Origin: DASUPK01 sp963695805
GTDB taxonomy: Bacteria > Actinomycetota > Thermoleophilia > Solirubrobacterales > 70-9
Assembly: GCA_963695805.1 (NCBI GenBank)
Contig: CAVOHV010000005.1
Span: forward strand, 124,001-188,000
DNA length: 64,000 nt
Reading direction: 5' to 3'
In this document: piece by piece, positions 1 to 7,743 of the stretch
Numbering within the stretch: the first letter of the stretch is position 1
Layout of the letters: every line of letters begins with the position of its first letter
Program-made: the position numbers and the translations under genes
The notes under the pieces: generated by a model
Databases searched by the model: none
The model's input: only the letters and a program-made list of their open reading frames with translations
What the model was told of the DNA's origin: nothing

Positions 1-2
1 TC

Positions 3-74
3 ACGATGCGCGCCAAGGGCCTCCTCCCCGACGCGCCGACCGGCGTTCAGACGCCCACCACGCCTGTCGCGTAG
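3..74 (+). CDS. 3' end of an unidentified protein (partial)
   Basis: An open frame enters from the left edge and stops at TAG (72-74). The visible tail is about 23 residues, rich in Pro and Thr and ending TTPVA. The frame is short, but the gap to the tRNA gene is ordinary for an intergenic space. Nothing in the tail identifies a family. Confidence 0.35.
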   Translation, partial: TMRAKGLLPDAPTGVQTPTTPVA

Positions 75-103
75 GGGCACGCGGCGCTACATTTCTCCAG
101 CCC

Positions 104-176
104 GGGCGTATAGCTCAGTTGGGAGAGCGCCGCCTCGACAAGGCGGAGGTCACTGGTTCGAGCCCAGTTACGCCCA
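104..176 (+). tRNA. tRNA-Val(GAC), with C at position 33
   Basis: A full cloverleaf can be drawn. Acceptor arms are GGGCGTA and TACGCCC, followed by discriminator A. The D stem is GCTC/GAGC, the anticodon stem is CCGCC/GGCGG, and the T arm carries GGTTCGAGCC. The seven-base anticodon loop reads TCGACAA, giving anticodon GAC (valine, codon GUC). CCA is not encoded. The base before the anticodon, position 33, is C, where almost all elongator tRNAs have U. Identity as tRNA-Val rests on the anticodon only. Confidence 0.9.
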
Positions 177-181
177 TCGTG

Positions 182-224
182 AATCGGGTTGCTCCTCCGC
201 CTCGCGTCCGGAACACCCTCTCAT
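182..224 (+). repeat. Palindromic repeat family A, copy 1 (degenerate)
   Basis: Left arm AATCGGGTTGCTCC (182-195), a 14-base spacer, and right arm GGAACACCCTCTCAT (210-224). The arms are near inverted repeats. The spacer resembles that of the copy near 6571-6586 read on the other strand. It lies between tRNA-Val and the start of the DUF1326 gene. Other copies are at 6557-6598, 10858-10890 and 61219-61287. Confidence 0.7.
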
Positions 225-239
225 GATGGGGATAAAGGG

Positions 240-848
240 ATGAGCTGGCGGATCCGCGGCAGCTACTTCGAGTCATGCAACTGCGACGCGATCTGTCCCT
301 GCCGCCGGATCGACGGCGTCAGCGGGGGTCGTTCTACGCACGGCGAGTGCCTTGGCCTGCTCTCCTGGCTGATCGAGGAGGGGGACGCCGATGGCGTCGA
401 TCTCGGCGGGCAGCCCGTGGCGCTGGCGACGCGCTACAGCGACGACGAGGAGGGCTCGCCCTGGACCTGGATCCTCTATCTCGATCAGGGGACGAGCCGG
501 GATCAGCGCGATGCCCTCGAGGCGATTTACGCCGGGCGCCTCGGCGGTGACGCGGAGAAGCACTTTCCCTGGGCCTGGAAGGCGAGCGAGCTGGCCGCCG
601 TCCGGCCCGTGGAGATCGAGGTCGAGCACACCCGCCGACGGCAGTGGCTGCGCATCCGAGACCACGTCAGCGTGCGGATCCGCGACCGCTATGACGGGCC
701 GGAGACGGTCACCTGCGTGATCCCGGGTCACGAGCGGGAGGGCGAGGAGCTGGTGGCCGACGAGCTCGTGGTCGAGGACGGTCCGCTGGCGTTCAGCTAC
801 CGGGGCGTCTGCGGCTACGCCTCGGACTTCGACTACAGGGGCGACTAG
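240..848 (+). CDS. DUF1326 family protein
   Basis: The protein has 202 residues from ATG 240. This start was chosen because MSWRI...SYFESCNCD..CPC at the N-terminus is the usual beginning of DUF1326 proteins; a frame extending back to 189 runs into the upstream repeat and adds unrelated residues. The ribosome site is weak (ATAAAGGGA). Cysteines cluster in the first 25 residues (CNC, CPC), suggesting a metal or redox role that has not been shown for the family. No signal peptide or membrane segment is visible. It is followed by a convergent M23 peptidase gene only 3 bases away. Function is unknown. Confidence 0.85.
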   Translation: MSWRIRGSYFESCNCDAICPCRRIDGVSGGRSTHGECLGLLSWLIEEGDADGVDLGGQPVALATRYSDDEEGSPWTWILYLDQGTSRDQRDALEAIYAGRLGGDAEKHFPWAWKASELAAVRPVEIEVEHTRRRQWLRIRDHVSVRIRDRYDGPETVTCVIPGHEREGEELVADELVVEDGPLAFSYRGVCGYASDFDYRGD

Positions 849-851
849 GGG

Positions 852-1880
852 CTAGGAGTAGGAGTCCCAGTAGAGGAGCTCGGCAAGCGGGTCGTACGGC
901 GCGCCGCCCGAGAACCAGCCCGGCGCGGTCCAGCGCTCGAAGTGGAGATGGCAGCCCTCCGCGTCACCCGTGGCGCCCACACGGCCGATCTGCTGGCCGG
1001 CGTAGACGATGGCCCCGGCCGGAGCCCAGCTCGGCCGCTGGAGGTGCATGTAGACGGAGTCGGTGCCGGTGATCCGACCGTGGATGACGACGTAGTAGCC
1101 GGCGCCCGATGCCTGGAAGGCGTTCACCTTGACGTCGCCGGTCTCGTCCACGATCTCCTTCTGGCCGCAGGATGCCGGGATGTCCTGTCCTTGATGTATG
1201 TGACCGGAGCGGGGTGCGCCGAAGCGCGCGTCCGCACCGCCGAAGTTGTGCGGACCGGGCACCGGGAAGGCGTGGAGGTGCAGGGCGAAGGGCTGGGTCT
1301 GACCCGATGCCGTGGCGCCGGCGGAGTTCGACTTGCCGAGCTTGAGCCGGTAGATCGCATCTCCGGCGAAGCCGGTCGGGGTCATTCCGTTCCAGGAGAC
1401 GGCCCTTGATTCAGCGCCGGCGAAGCTCACCGGGATCGTCTGGACGACGCTGCCCGCGGGATCGAGGACGTTCACCTTCGCATTGCCGGCGTGCCTCGCG
1501 CGCACCGTGAGAGTCGGGGTCGCCAGGCCCTGGACGAAGTAGGCGCCGCTCACCCGGACCTTGGACACGAGCTTGCTGATCCGCTTCGCGTCCCTGCGGC
1601 TGACGACCCCGTTCACAGGCCAAGCGCGCTGGCTCTCGAGGGCCTCGACGCTCTTCATCGTCCCCTTGCCGTAGGCCCCGTCCACCGCCGTGGAGATGCC
1701 GAGTCGGGTCAGGGCTCGCTGCAGGTAGCGAACGTCCTTGCCCTTGGTCCCCGGCGCCAGGACCCGGGAGCCGAAGGGATGCTTGTGCTTCGGCTTCGCC
1801 TCGGCGGTGGGCGGCAGCGCTGCGATCAGCGCGACCGCGATCACCGCGCATGCAACCGATCTGGGTGTGCCCGAACCCAT
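852..1880 (-). CDS. Secreted M23 peptidase with peptidoglycan-binding domain
   Basis: A 342-residue secreted protein, probably a cell-wall endopeptidase. Start ATG at 1880 is preceded by GGGAGG at good spacing and gives a signal peptide (hydrophobic VACAVIAVALIAAL, then AEA). After it come a PG_binding_1 repeat (about residues 40-100, with VRYLQRALTRLG), a beta-rich region resembling a FlgD-like fold (about 110-195), and a C-terminal LytM/M23 domain. Zinc-ligand motifs are visible: an H...D pair in HIHQGQD and HLHFE near the C-terminus. M23 enzymes cut peptide cross-links in peptidoglycan. It is divergent from thrS and convergent with the DUF1326 gene. Confidence 0.9.
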   Translation of the reverse strand: MGSGTPRSVACAVIAVALIAALPPTAEAKPKHKHPFGSRVLAPGTKGKDVRYLQRALTRLGISTAVDGAYGKGTMKSVEALESQRAWPVNGVVSRRDAKRISKLVSKVRVSGAYFVQGLATPTLTVRARHAGNAKVNVLDPAGSVVQTIPVSFAGAESRAVSWNGMTPTGFAGDAIYRLKLGKSNSAGATASGQTQPFALHLHAFPVPGPHNFGGADARFGAPRSGHIHQGQDIPASCGQKEIVDETGDVKVNAFQASGAGYYVVIHGRITGTDSVYMHLQRPSWAPAGAIVYAGQQIGRVGATGDAEGCHLHFERWTAPGWFSGGAPYDPLAELLYWDSYS

Positions 1881-1965
1881 TGGCCCTCCCAAGGGGTGTA
1901 CGGCGGCCGAGTTGCGTGCCCCTGCAAGCTGGGCGCGAACGCCCACCACTAGCCTTAGCCACCGC

Positions 1966-3897
1966 ATGAAGGTCAGCCTGCCCGACGATTCCGAGCTCGA
2001 GCTCGACGATGGCGCAAACGGCGCCGAAGCCGCCGCGGCGATCGGGGCCGGCCTGGCGAAGGCCGCCCTCGCCATCAAGGTCAATGGGGAGCTGCGGGAC
2101 CTGTCGGCGCCCCTCGCCGGCGGTGAGACGATCGAGATCGTCACGGACCGAAGCCCCGAGGCGCTCGAGCTGATCCGCCACGACGCAGCGCATGTCCTGG
2201 CCGAGTCGGTGCTCGACCTCTGGCCCGACGCCAAGATTTCGATCGGACCGCCGATCGAGAGCGGCTTCTACTACGACATCGAGTTCCCGGACGGCGGCCC
2301 GGGCGAGGAGGACCTCGCTCGGATCGAGGAGCGGATGACCGAGCACGTCAAGGCCGACGAGCACTTCGAGCGCCGCGATCTGCCGGCGAAGGAGGCGATC
2401 GAGCTCTTTCGCGACCAGGGCCAGGACTACAAGGTCGAGCTGATCGAGGACCTGATCCGGGACGAGGGCGCCGAGACCGTGTCGCTCTACCGCAACGGCC
2501 CTTTCGAGGACCTCTGCCGCGGCCCGCACGGGCCCTCGACCGGCAGGATCGGTGCCTTCAAGCTGACCTCACTTGCCGGTGCCTACTGGCGCGGCGACGA
2601 GACCCGGCAGATGCTCACACGCATCTACGGGACGGCGTTCCTGAACCGCAAGGACCTCGAGCAGCACCTCGAGCGGCTCGAGCAGGCGCGCGAGCGCGAC
2701 CATCGCAAGCTCGGCCCGGAGCTGGACCTCTTTCAGTTCCGCCCGGAGGCGCCCGGGATGCCGTTCTGGTTGCCGCACGGGACGGTCCTGCTCAAGCTGA
2801 TCGAGGCAGAGGTGCGCAAGCAACTCGACGCCGGTGGTTACTCCGAGATCAAGACTCCGCAGGTGCTCGACGTCGAGCTCTGGCACCGCTCGGGCCACTG
2901 GGACAACTACAAGGAGAACATGTTCTTCACCGCTCCCACGGAGCGGGAGGGCAGGGGTGAGGAGCCCGAGTACGCGCTCAAGCCGATGAACTGTCCCGGC
3001 GCCTGCCTCGTCTTCGCCTCGCGGCGGCACTCGTACCGGGAGCTGCCGCTCCGCCTCGCCGAGTTCGGGCTCGTCTCCCGCTACGAGCGCGAGGGAGTTC
3101 TCCACGGCCTGCTGCGGGTCCGCGCCTTCACCCAAGACGACGGACACGTCTACTGCGCGCTCGACCAGGTCACCGACGAGGTGGATTCGATCTGCACGGC
3201 CATCGACGAGCTCTATCAGCGCTTCGGGTTCGACGACGTACGGGTCGAGCTCTCCACGCGGCCGAAGAAGTCGATCGGCACCGACGAGCAGTGGCAGCGG
3301 GCCGAGCACGGTCTCCGCGAGGCGCTCGCCCGGCAGGGTCGGGAGTACGACGTGAGCCCGGGGGAGGGGACCTTCTACGGGCCGAAGATCGACTTCCACA
3401 TCACCGACGCCCTCGGCCGGTCCTGGCAGTGCGGAACCTGCCAGCTCGATTTCCAGATGCCTGAACGCTTCGAGCTCACCTACACCGGCGCCGACAACGC
3501 CGAGCATCGGCCCGTGATGATTCACCGCGCGCTGCTCGGCTCGATGGAGCGCTTCGCCGGCATCCTGATCGAGCACTACGGGGGGCGCTTTCCTCTCTGG
3601 CTGGCGCCGATCCAGGCGGTCGTCCTGCCGGTGGCCGATCGACACAACGAACGCGCCGCTGAGGTCGCCGTGCGCTTGCGGGGAAACGGTCTGCGGGCAC
3701 AGGTAGACGAGCGCACGGAATCGGTCGGCCGCAAGATCCGCGACGCGGAGCTCTCCAAAGCGCCCTACATGCTCGTGGTGGGCGACAAGGAGGCGGAGTC
3801 GGAGACGGTCTCGGTGCGCCACCACGGAGGTGGAGACCTGGGCGCCACCGGCATCGACGCACTGATCGAGCGCATGGATGAAGAGGCCGGCGAATAG
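1966..3897 (+). CDS. thrS: Threonine-tRNA ligase
   Basis: A 643-residue ThrRS that charges tRNA-Thr in the cytoplasm. Start ATG 1966 (MKVSLPDDS) begins directly at the TGS domain. The frame is open upstream to 1738, but that part overlaps the divergent M23 gene. Domain order is TGS (1-60), tRNA_SAD editing domain (about 60-240, with HDAAHVLAES), class II catalytic core (about 270-540) and anticodon-binding domain. The zinc ligands expected in the core are present: Cys in MNCPGACL, His in DDGHVYC and His in MIHRALLGS. Length is typical. A promoter-like sequence for the infC operon follows shortly after the stop. Confidence 0.97.
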   Translation: MKVSLPDDSELELDDGANGAEAAAAIGAGLAKAALAIKVNGELRDLSAPLAGGETIEIVTDRSPEALELIRHDAAHVLAESVLDLWPDAKISIGPPIESGFYYDIEFPDGGPGEEDLARIEERMTEHVKADEHFERRDLPAKEAIELFRDQGQDYKVELIEDLIRDEGAETVSLYRNGPFEDLCRGPHGPSTGRIGAFKLTSLAGAYWRGDETRQMLTRIYGTAFLNRKDLEQHLERLEQARERDHRKLGPELDLFQFRPEAPGMPFWLPHGTVLLKLIEAEVRKQLDAGGYSEIKTPQVLDVELWHRSGHWDNYKENMFFTAPTEREGRGEEPEYALKPMNCPGACLVFASRRHSYRELPLRLAEFGLVSRYEREGVLHGLLRVRAFTQDDGHVYCALDQVTDEVDSICTAIDELYQRFGFDDVRVELSTRPKKSIGTDEQWQRAEHGLREALARQGREYDVSPGEGTFYGPKIDFHITDALGRSWQCGTCQLDFQMPERFELTYTGADNAEHRPVMIHRALLGSMERFAGILIEHYGGRFPLWLAPIQAVVLPVADRHNERAAEVAVRLRGNGLRAQVDERTESVGRKIRDAELSKAPYMLVVGDKEAESETVSVRHHGGGDLGATGIDALIERMDEEAGE

Positions 3898-3931
3898 CGC
3901 CCAGACCCACATCTTGGGCGGATCAGGCGTC

Positions 3932-3937
3932 TATACT
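3932..3937 (+). promoter_or_regulatory. Probable -10 element ahead of the infC operon
   Basis: TATACT matches the sigma-70-type -10 consensus in otherwise GC-rich sequence, about 110 bases ahead of infC. No convincing -35 box lies at normal spacing. A transcript starting about 7 bases downstream would begin almost at the ATG of the short frame 3945-3977. Confidence 0.5.
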
Positions 3938-3944
3938 GGCCGCA

Positions 3945-3977
3945 ATGCCGGGCACCCACACCACGCCGCGCGTCTAA
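3945..3977 (+). CDS. Possible leader peptide (10 aa) ahead of infC
   Basis: ATG 3945 opens a 10-residue frame, MPGTHTTPRV, ending at TAA. The ATG is 8 bases after the TATACT box, so the message may be leaderless here. Two Thr-Thr and His codons are present but no strong run of one amino acid. A second tiny frame, MRS, ends at a TAG that shares its G with the infC GTG start. A regulatory role is inference; leader-mediated control is known for infC-rpmI-rplT operons in other phyla. Confidence 0.3.
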   Translation: MPGTHTTPRV

Positions 3978-4046
3978 GCGCTCTCGTGCCCGCCTACCCG
4001 AACCACTCTCTCCTATCGGCTTGAAGATCTACCTCATGCGCAGCTA

Positions 4047-4622
4047 GTGGCGGTCTCCCGCTTCGACCGCCGTCCGCCTGAGCGCGATACCACTCGTATC
4101 AACGAGCGGATCCGCGTGCCCGAGGTTCGCCTGATCGACGAGAACGGGGAGCAGGTGGGGATCGTCCCGACCCCGGATGCGCTGGAGAAGGCTCGCGAGC
4201 GTGACCTCGACCTGGTCGAGGTCGCCCCGAACTCCAAGCCGCCGGTCACCCGGATCCTCGACTACTCGAAGTACAAGTACGAGCAGGAGCAGAAGGCCAA
4301 GGCCGCCCGCAAGCACCAGCACCAGGTGAACGTGCGGGAGATCAAGCTGCGGCCCAAGATCGCGCAGCATGACTACGAGACCAAGCGCGGCCACGTCGAG
4401 CGCTTCCTGAAGCAGCAGGACAAGGTCAAGGTGACGATCATGTTCCGCGGCCGCGAGCAGAGCCACCCCGAGCGTGGCCGAATGCTGCTCGACCGGCTTC
4501 TCCAGGACGTCTCGGAGATCGGTGTCATGGAGCAGGCTCCCCTGCAGGAGGGCCGCAACATGACCATGCTGCTGGCCCCGACACGCAACGCTGGGCAGGA
4601 GAACGAAGCGGCCGCAAGCTAG
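4047..4622 (+). CDS. infC: Translation initiation factor IF-3
   Basis: A 191-residue IF-3, which binds the 30S subunit and proofreads initiator tRNA selection. The N-terminal domain contains INERIRVPEVRLIDENGEQVG, and the C-terminal domain contains VREIKLRPKI and later VTIMFRGRE; both are family signatures. The GTG start at 4047 is chosen because the protein then begins near the usual position; no good Shine-Dalgarno sequence precedes it. It opens the infC - secreted protein - rpmI - rplT unit. The short frame ending TAG directly at the GTG may couple translation. Confidence 0.95.
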   Translation: MAVSRFDRRPPERDTTRINERIRVPEVRLIDENGEQVGIVPTPDALEKARERDLDLVEVAPNSKPPVTRILDYSKYKYEQEQKAKAARKHQHQVNVREIKLRPKIAQHDYETKRGHVERFLKQQDKVKVTIMFRGREQSHPERGRMLLDRLLQDVSEIGVMEQAPLQEGRNMTMLLAPTRNAGQENEAAAS

Positions 4623-4666
4623 CTCCGCTCCGGCGCGCCGGCGCCGGTGTTGAAGCGACGAGGGAA

Positions 4667-5224
4667 ATGAGGTCTCGACTCGTAATCGGATTGGCCGCGC
4701 TGCTCGTGGCGGCCCTGGTCGCACCGACCGCCCAGGCGGCGACGCAGCTCAGGCAGATTCAAGTGCCGATCTCGACATCGGCGACGACGCCGCCCACGGG
4801 GACGCTGACCCTCGACGTCGCCTTCAAGAACAAGCGCACGAGCAAGGGGAAGTTCACGCCCCGGCAGCTCACCCGCATCGACTTCGCCCAGGTGCCGCTC
4901 CAGTGCTTCAACGGCGCCGGCACGGGCACCACGCAGCTCGCGCTGACCACCACCTTCCAGACGACGGTGAAGGTGACGAAGGCACCGCAGCCCGCCGGGA
5001 AGAAGCCGAAGCCCCATCGCTTCGCCTTCCGGTTCGGCTACGACTTCCAGACCTTCAACGGCACGCTCCGCGGGACGATCGACAAGGCCAACCACGGCCC
5101 GAGGCGCCTGCGGTCCCAGGGGACCCTGAGCATCACCGACCTGGATGCGGATGCGGATCACGTGAACTGCAACAGCAACGGTCTCAAGCAATGGGGCGGT
5201 CTGCCGTTGACTCTCATTCACTAG
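4667..5224 (+). CDS. Secreted protein of unknown function inside the infC operon
   Basis: A 185-residue protein with a clear signal peptide (MRSRLVIGLAALLVAAL...AQA). The mature part is rich in Thr, Lys and beta-forming residues, with two cysteines (Cys in LQCFNG and Cys in VNCNS) that could form a disulfide. ATG 4667 is preceded by GACGAGGG. The same compact same-strand spacing is seen on both sides (44 bases after infC, 30 before rpmI), so it may be co-transcribed with ribosomal protein genes, an unusual place for an exported protein. No family recognised. Confidence 0.75.
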   Translation: MRSRLVIGLAALLVAALVAPTAQAATQLRQIQVPISTSATTPPTGTLTLDVAFKNKRTSKGKFTPRQLTRIDFAQVPLQCFNGAGTGTTQLALTTTFQTTVKVTKAPQPAGKKPKPHRFAFRFGYDFQTFNGTLRGTIDKANHGPRRLRSQGTLSITDLDADADHVNCNSNGLKQWGGLPLTLIH

Positions 5225-5254
5225 CGCAGACGTCTGCTTCAATAGTCGGCTCCG

Positions 5255-5458
5255 ATGCCGAAGATGAAGACTCATTCCGGCTCCAAGAAGCGGTTCCGCA
5301 AGACCGCGAAGGGCAAGCTGCGGGGCAGGCGCGCATACTCGAGCCACATCCTCGAGAAGAAGTCGCCCGCGCGGAAGCGGCGGTTCAAGCGGCCCTCGAA
5401 GGTCTCGCAGGCTGACCGCAAGCGGGTGGAGACGCTGCTCGTGAAGGGTGGTCGCTGA
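5255..5458 (+). CDS. rpmI: 50S ribosomal protein L35
   Basis: A 67-residue, very basic protein starting MPKMKTHSGSKKRFRKT, the standard L35 N-terminus. It is a late-assembly protein of the large ribosomal subunit. Its TGA overlaps the ATG of rplT by one base (TGATG), which suggests translational coupling. Confidence 0.97.
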   Translation: MPKMKTHSGSKKRFRKTAKGKLRGRRAYSSHILEKKSPARKRRFKRPSKVSQADRKRVETLLVKGGR

Positions 5459-5817
5459 TGCCGCGAGCAACCAACGCCGTCGCCCGCAAGCGACGCAAGA
5501 AGAAGGTCCTCGACCGGGCCAAGGGCTACTACGGCCGCAAGCACTCGAGCTACCGGCTCGCGAACGAGCAGGTCATGCGCTCCGATGCCTACGCGTACCG
5601 CGATCGCCGCAATCGCAAGCGTGACTTCCGCCGGCTCTGGATCACCCGCATCAACGCCGCCGCGCGGCAAGAGGGGATGAGCTACTCGGACCTGATCCAC
5701 GGCCTCCAGAAGGCCGAGGTCGACGTGAACCGCAAGATGCTCGCCGACATCGCCGTCAACGACCCCGATGGCTTCCGCCGATTCGTCGAGCTCGCCCGGG
5801 AGGGTGCCGCGACCTAG
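5458..5817 (+). CDS. rplT: 50S ribosomal protein L20
   Basis: A 119-residue basic protein with the L20 signatures RRKKKVLDRAKGYYGRK and WITRINAA. L20 binds 23S rRNA early in 50S assembly and in some bacteria represses its own operon. A factor-independent terminator follows at 5845-5876. Confidence 0.97.
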   Translation: MPRATNAVARKRRKKKVLDRAKGYYGRKHSSYRLANEQVMRSDAYAYRDRRNRKRDFRRLWITRINAAARQEGMSYSDLIHGLQKAEVDVNRKMLADIAVNDPDGFRRFVELAREGAAT

Positions 5818-5844
5818 ATCACGGCAGCCAGAGCCAGATCCCCC

Positions 5845-5876
5845 GGGCGGTCCGCGAGGCGGAGCCGCCCTTTTTT
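5845..5876 (+). terminator. Rho-independent terminator of the infC-rpmI-rplT unit
   Basis: Stem arms GGGCGG and CCGCCC flank an inner GC-rich loop and are followed directly by six T. The next gene begins at the very next base (ATG 5877), so the terminator occupies the place of that gene's leader. The GGAG at 5861-5864 within the stem is the only ribosome-site candidate. Confidence 0.85.
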
Positions 5877-6632
5877 ATGACGATCACCAGCCCCCACAAC
5901 GAGAAGCTCAAGCTGATTCGCCGCCTCGGGCGGCGTCGGGGTCGCGAGCGCGAGGGCCTCTTCATCGCGGAGGGAGAGGACCTGATCGCGGCGGCGCGCG
6001 ACGCCGGCGCCGAGCCGGTCGAGCTGCTGACGGCCGCCGGCGAGGGACTGGGCGGCACGGAGGTTGAGCCGGCCCTGCTCGCCCAGGTCTCGAAGCTCGG
6101 CTCGGGGACGCGGGCAATCGGCGTCTGGCGGGAGGTCTGGGCCGAGCGAGCCGAGTCGCCCTGCGTCTACCTGCACGGGATCTCCGATCCGGGCAACGTC
6201 GGCACCGTGATCCGCACCGCGCACGCGCTGGTGGGCGGCACGGTGGTCCTCGGCCCCGACTGCGCGGACCCGTTCGGGCCGCACGCCGTCAGGGCGAGCA
6301 TGGGGGCCGTTTTCGCAGAGCCCCTGATGCGGGGCGGGATCGACGCGACCCCGGAGCCACGGGCGGCACTGGTCGCTCACGGCGGCGAGCGGCTCGAGGC
6401 CCTGGACCGGATGGCCACGATCTGCCTCGGCGCCGAGCGGGAGGGACTGCCGGAGGCGACCGTCGAGCGCTGCGACGTCCGGGTGACGATTCCGGTCCGG
6501 AATGGGGCCGAGTCCCTGAACGTGGCCGCGGCGGCTGCCATCGCGCTGCAGCGGATATGCGAGGGTGCGCCGCAGGCGAGGCCGAGGAGCAACCCGTTAG
6601 ATGGCGAAGCCGGGGGAGAAACCGATGGCTGA
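5877..6632 (+). CDS. TrmH/SpoU-family RNA 2'-O-methyltransferase
   Basis: A 251-residue SPOUT-class methyltransferase that uses S-adenosylmethionine to methylate rRNA or tRNA ribose. The N-terminus (ITSPHNEKLKLIRRL...REREGLFIAEG) is the substrate-binding domain of the family and fixes the start at ATG 5877. SPOUT motifs follow: GISDPGNVGTVIRTA, GADC-like FGPHAVRASMGAVF, and a C-terminal LNVAAAAAIAL knot segment. The last 20 or so residues (EGAPQARPRSNPL...) are encoded by a copy of palindromic repeat A and look like an addition. The stop lies 8 bases into pheS. Confidence 0.9.
   Translation: MTITSPHNEKLKLIRRLGRRRGREREGLFIAEGEDLIAAARDAGAEPVELLTAAGEGLGGTEVEPALLAQVSKLGSGTRAIGVWREVWAERAESPCVYLHGISDPGNVGTVIRTAHALVGGTVVLGPDCADPFGPHAVRASMGAVFAEPLMRGGIDATPEPRAALVAHGGERLEALDRMATICLGAEREGLPEATVERCDVRVTIPVRNGAESLNVAAAAAIALQRICEGAPQARPRSNPLDGEAGGETDG
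6557..6598 (-). repeat. Palindromic repeat family A, copy 2 (inside a gene end)
   Basis: On the minus strand it reads AACGGGTTGCTCC, a 14-base spacer, then GGCGCACCCTCGCAT. It is the same structure as the copy at 182-224, including a similar spacer. It encodes the C-terminal tail of the upstream methyltransferase in frame. Confidence 0.8.
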
Positions 6633-7743
6633 TCGAATAGAGGAGATCCGGAAGGAAGCGGCTGACGCAATCGGCGCCGCCCAGAGCACCGCTGAGCTCG
6701 AGGAGCTCCGCGTCCGCTACCTGGGTCGCAAAGCGGACCTCACCCAGATCCTGCGCGGCATCGCCGAGCTGCCCAAGGAGGAGCGGGGGCAGGTCGGCAA
6801 GGCGGGCAACGAGGCGCGCCAGGAGCTGGAGGACCTCCTCCGGAGCCGCGGCTCCGAGCTGGACGCCAGCGAGCTCGGGGCGCGGCTCTCCGAGGACGCG
6901 ATCGACGTCACGCTCCCGGGCTCGCCGCCGCTCCCCGCCGGGGCGCTCAATCCGCTGATCCGGACCCAGCGCGAGATCGAGGACATCTTCATCGGACTGG
7001 GGTACCGCGTGATCGAGGGACCGGAGGTCGAGCTCGACTACTACAACTTCACCGCGCTCAACCATCCTCCCGGTCACGCGGCGCGGATGGCACAGGACAC
7101 CTTCTACGTCGATCCCTCGACGCTGCGCTCAGACCTCCGCATTCCCTCGAATGGCGATGAGCTTCCGCCAGGACCGGAGGACGTTGTTCTGAGGACCCAC
7201 ACCTCGCCCATGCAGGTGCGCGCGATGGAGGCCCAGCCACCACCGATCTTCATCGTCGTCCCCGGCCGCTGCTACCGCTCGGACCCCTTCGACGCGACCC
7301 ACAGCCCGATCTTCCATCAGGTCGAGGGACTCGCGGTCGGCACCGACATCACCCTCGCCGATCTGAAGGGGACGCTCGACGAGTTCGCCCGGGCGATCTT
7401 CGGACCAGAGCGCGAGACCCGATTCCGCCCGGACTTCTTCCCCTTCACCGAGCCCAGCGTGCAGGTCGACGTCTCCTGCTTCCGCTGCGGCGGCACCGGC
7501 AAGCTCCCCGACGGCTCCCGCGACCCGATCTGCAAGGGGATCGGCTGGATCGAGATCCTCGGCGCCGGCATGGTCGATCCCAACGTCTTCGGGTTCGTCA
7601 AGGAGAACGGCTACGACCCGGAGGAGATCCAGGGATTCGCCTTCGGGATGGGGATCGAGCGGATCGCGATGCTCAAGTACGGCGTCCCCGACCTGCGGAA
7701 GTTCTTCGAGAACGACGTCCGGCTGCTGGAGCAGTTTCGATGA
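6625..7743 (+). CDS. pheS: Phenylalanine-tRNA ligase alpha subunit
   Basis: A 372-residue catalytic subunit of the alpha2-beta2 enzyme. ATG 6625 is chosen over the in-frame ATG 6601 because GGGGGAG lies 6 bases before it. It has an N-terminal coiled coil (about 1-85) and then the class II core: YYNFTALNHPPGHAARMAQDTFY (motif 2 region), RCYRSDPFDATHSP and GFAFGMGIERIAMLKYG (motif 3). CFRCGG...CKG is the usual Cys-bearing segment of bacterial PheS. It overlaps pheT by ATGA. Confidence 0.97.
   Translation: MADRIEEIRKEAADAIGAAQSTAELEELRVRYLGRKADLTQILRGIAELPKEERGQVGKAGNEARQELEDLLRSRGSELDASELGARLSEDAIDVTLPGSPPLPAGALNPLIRTQREIEDIFIGLGYRVIEGPEVELDYYNFTALNHPPGHAARMAQDTFYVDPSTLRSDLRIPSNGDELPPGPEDVVLRTHTSPMQVRAMEAQPPPIFIVVPGRCYRSDPFDATHSPIFHQVEGLAVGTDITLADLKGTLDEFARAIFGPERETRFRPDFFPFTEPSVQVDVSCFRCGGTGKLPDGSRDPICKGIGWIEILGAGMVDPNVFGFVKENGYDPEEIQGFAFGMGIERIAMLKYGVPDLRKFFENDVRLLEQFR

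Noticed and set aside
2569..3912. Long minus-strand frame of about 447 codons
   Set aside because: Antisense to thrS, no motif, repetitive Leu/Val/Arg composition typical of shadow frames.
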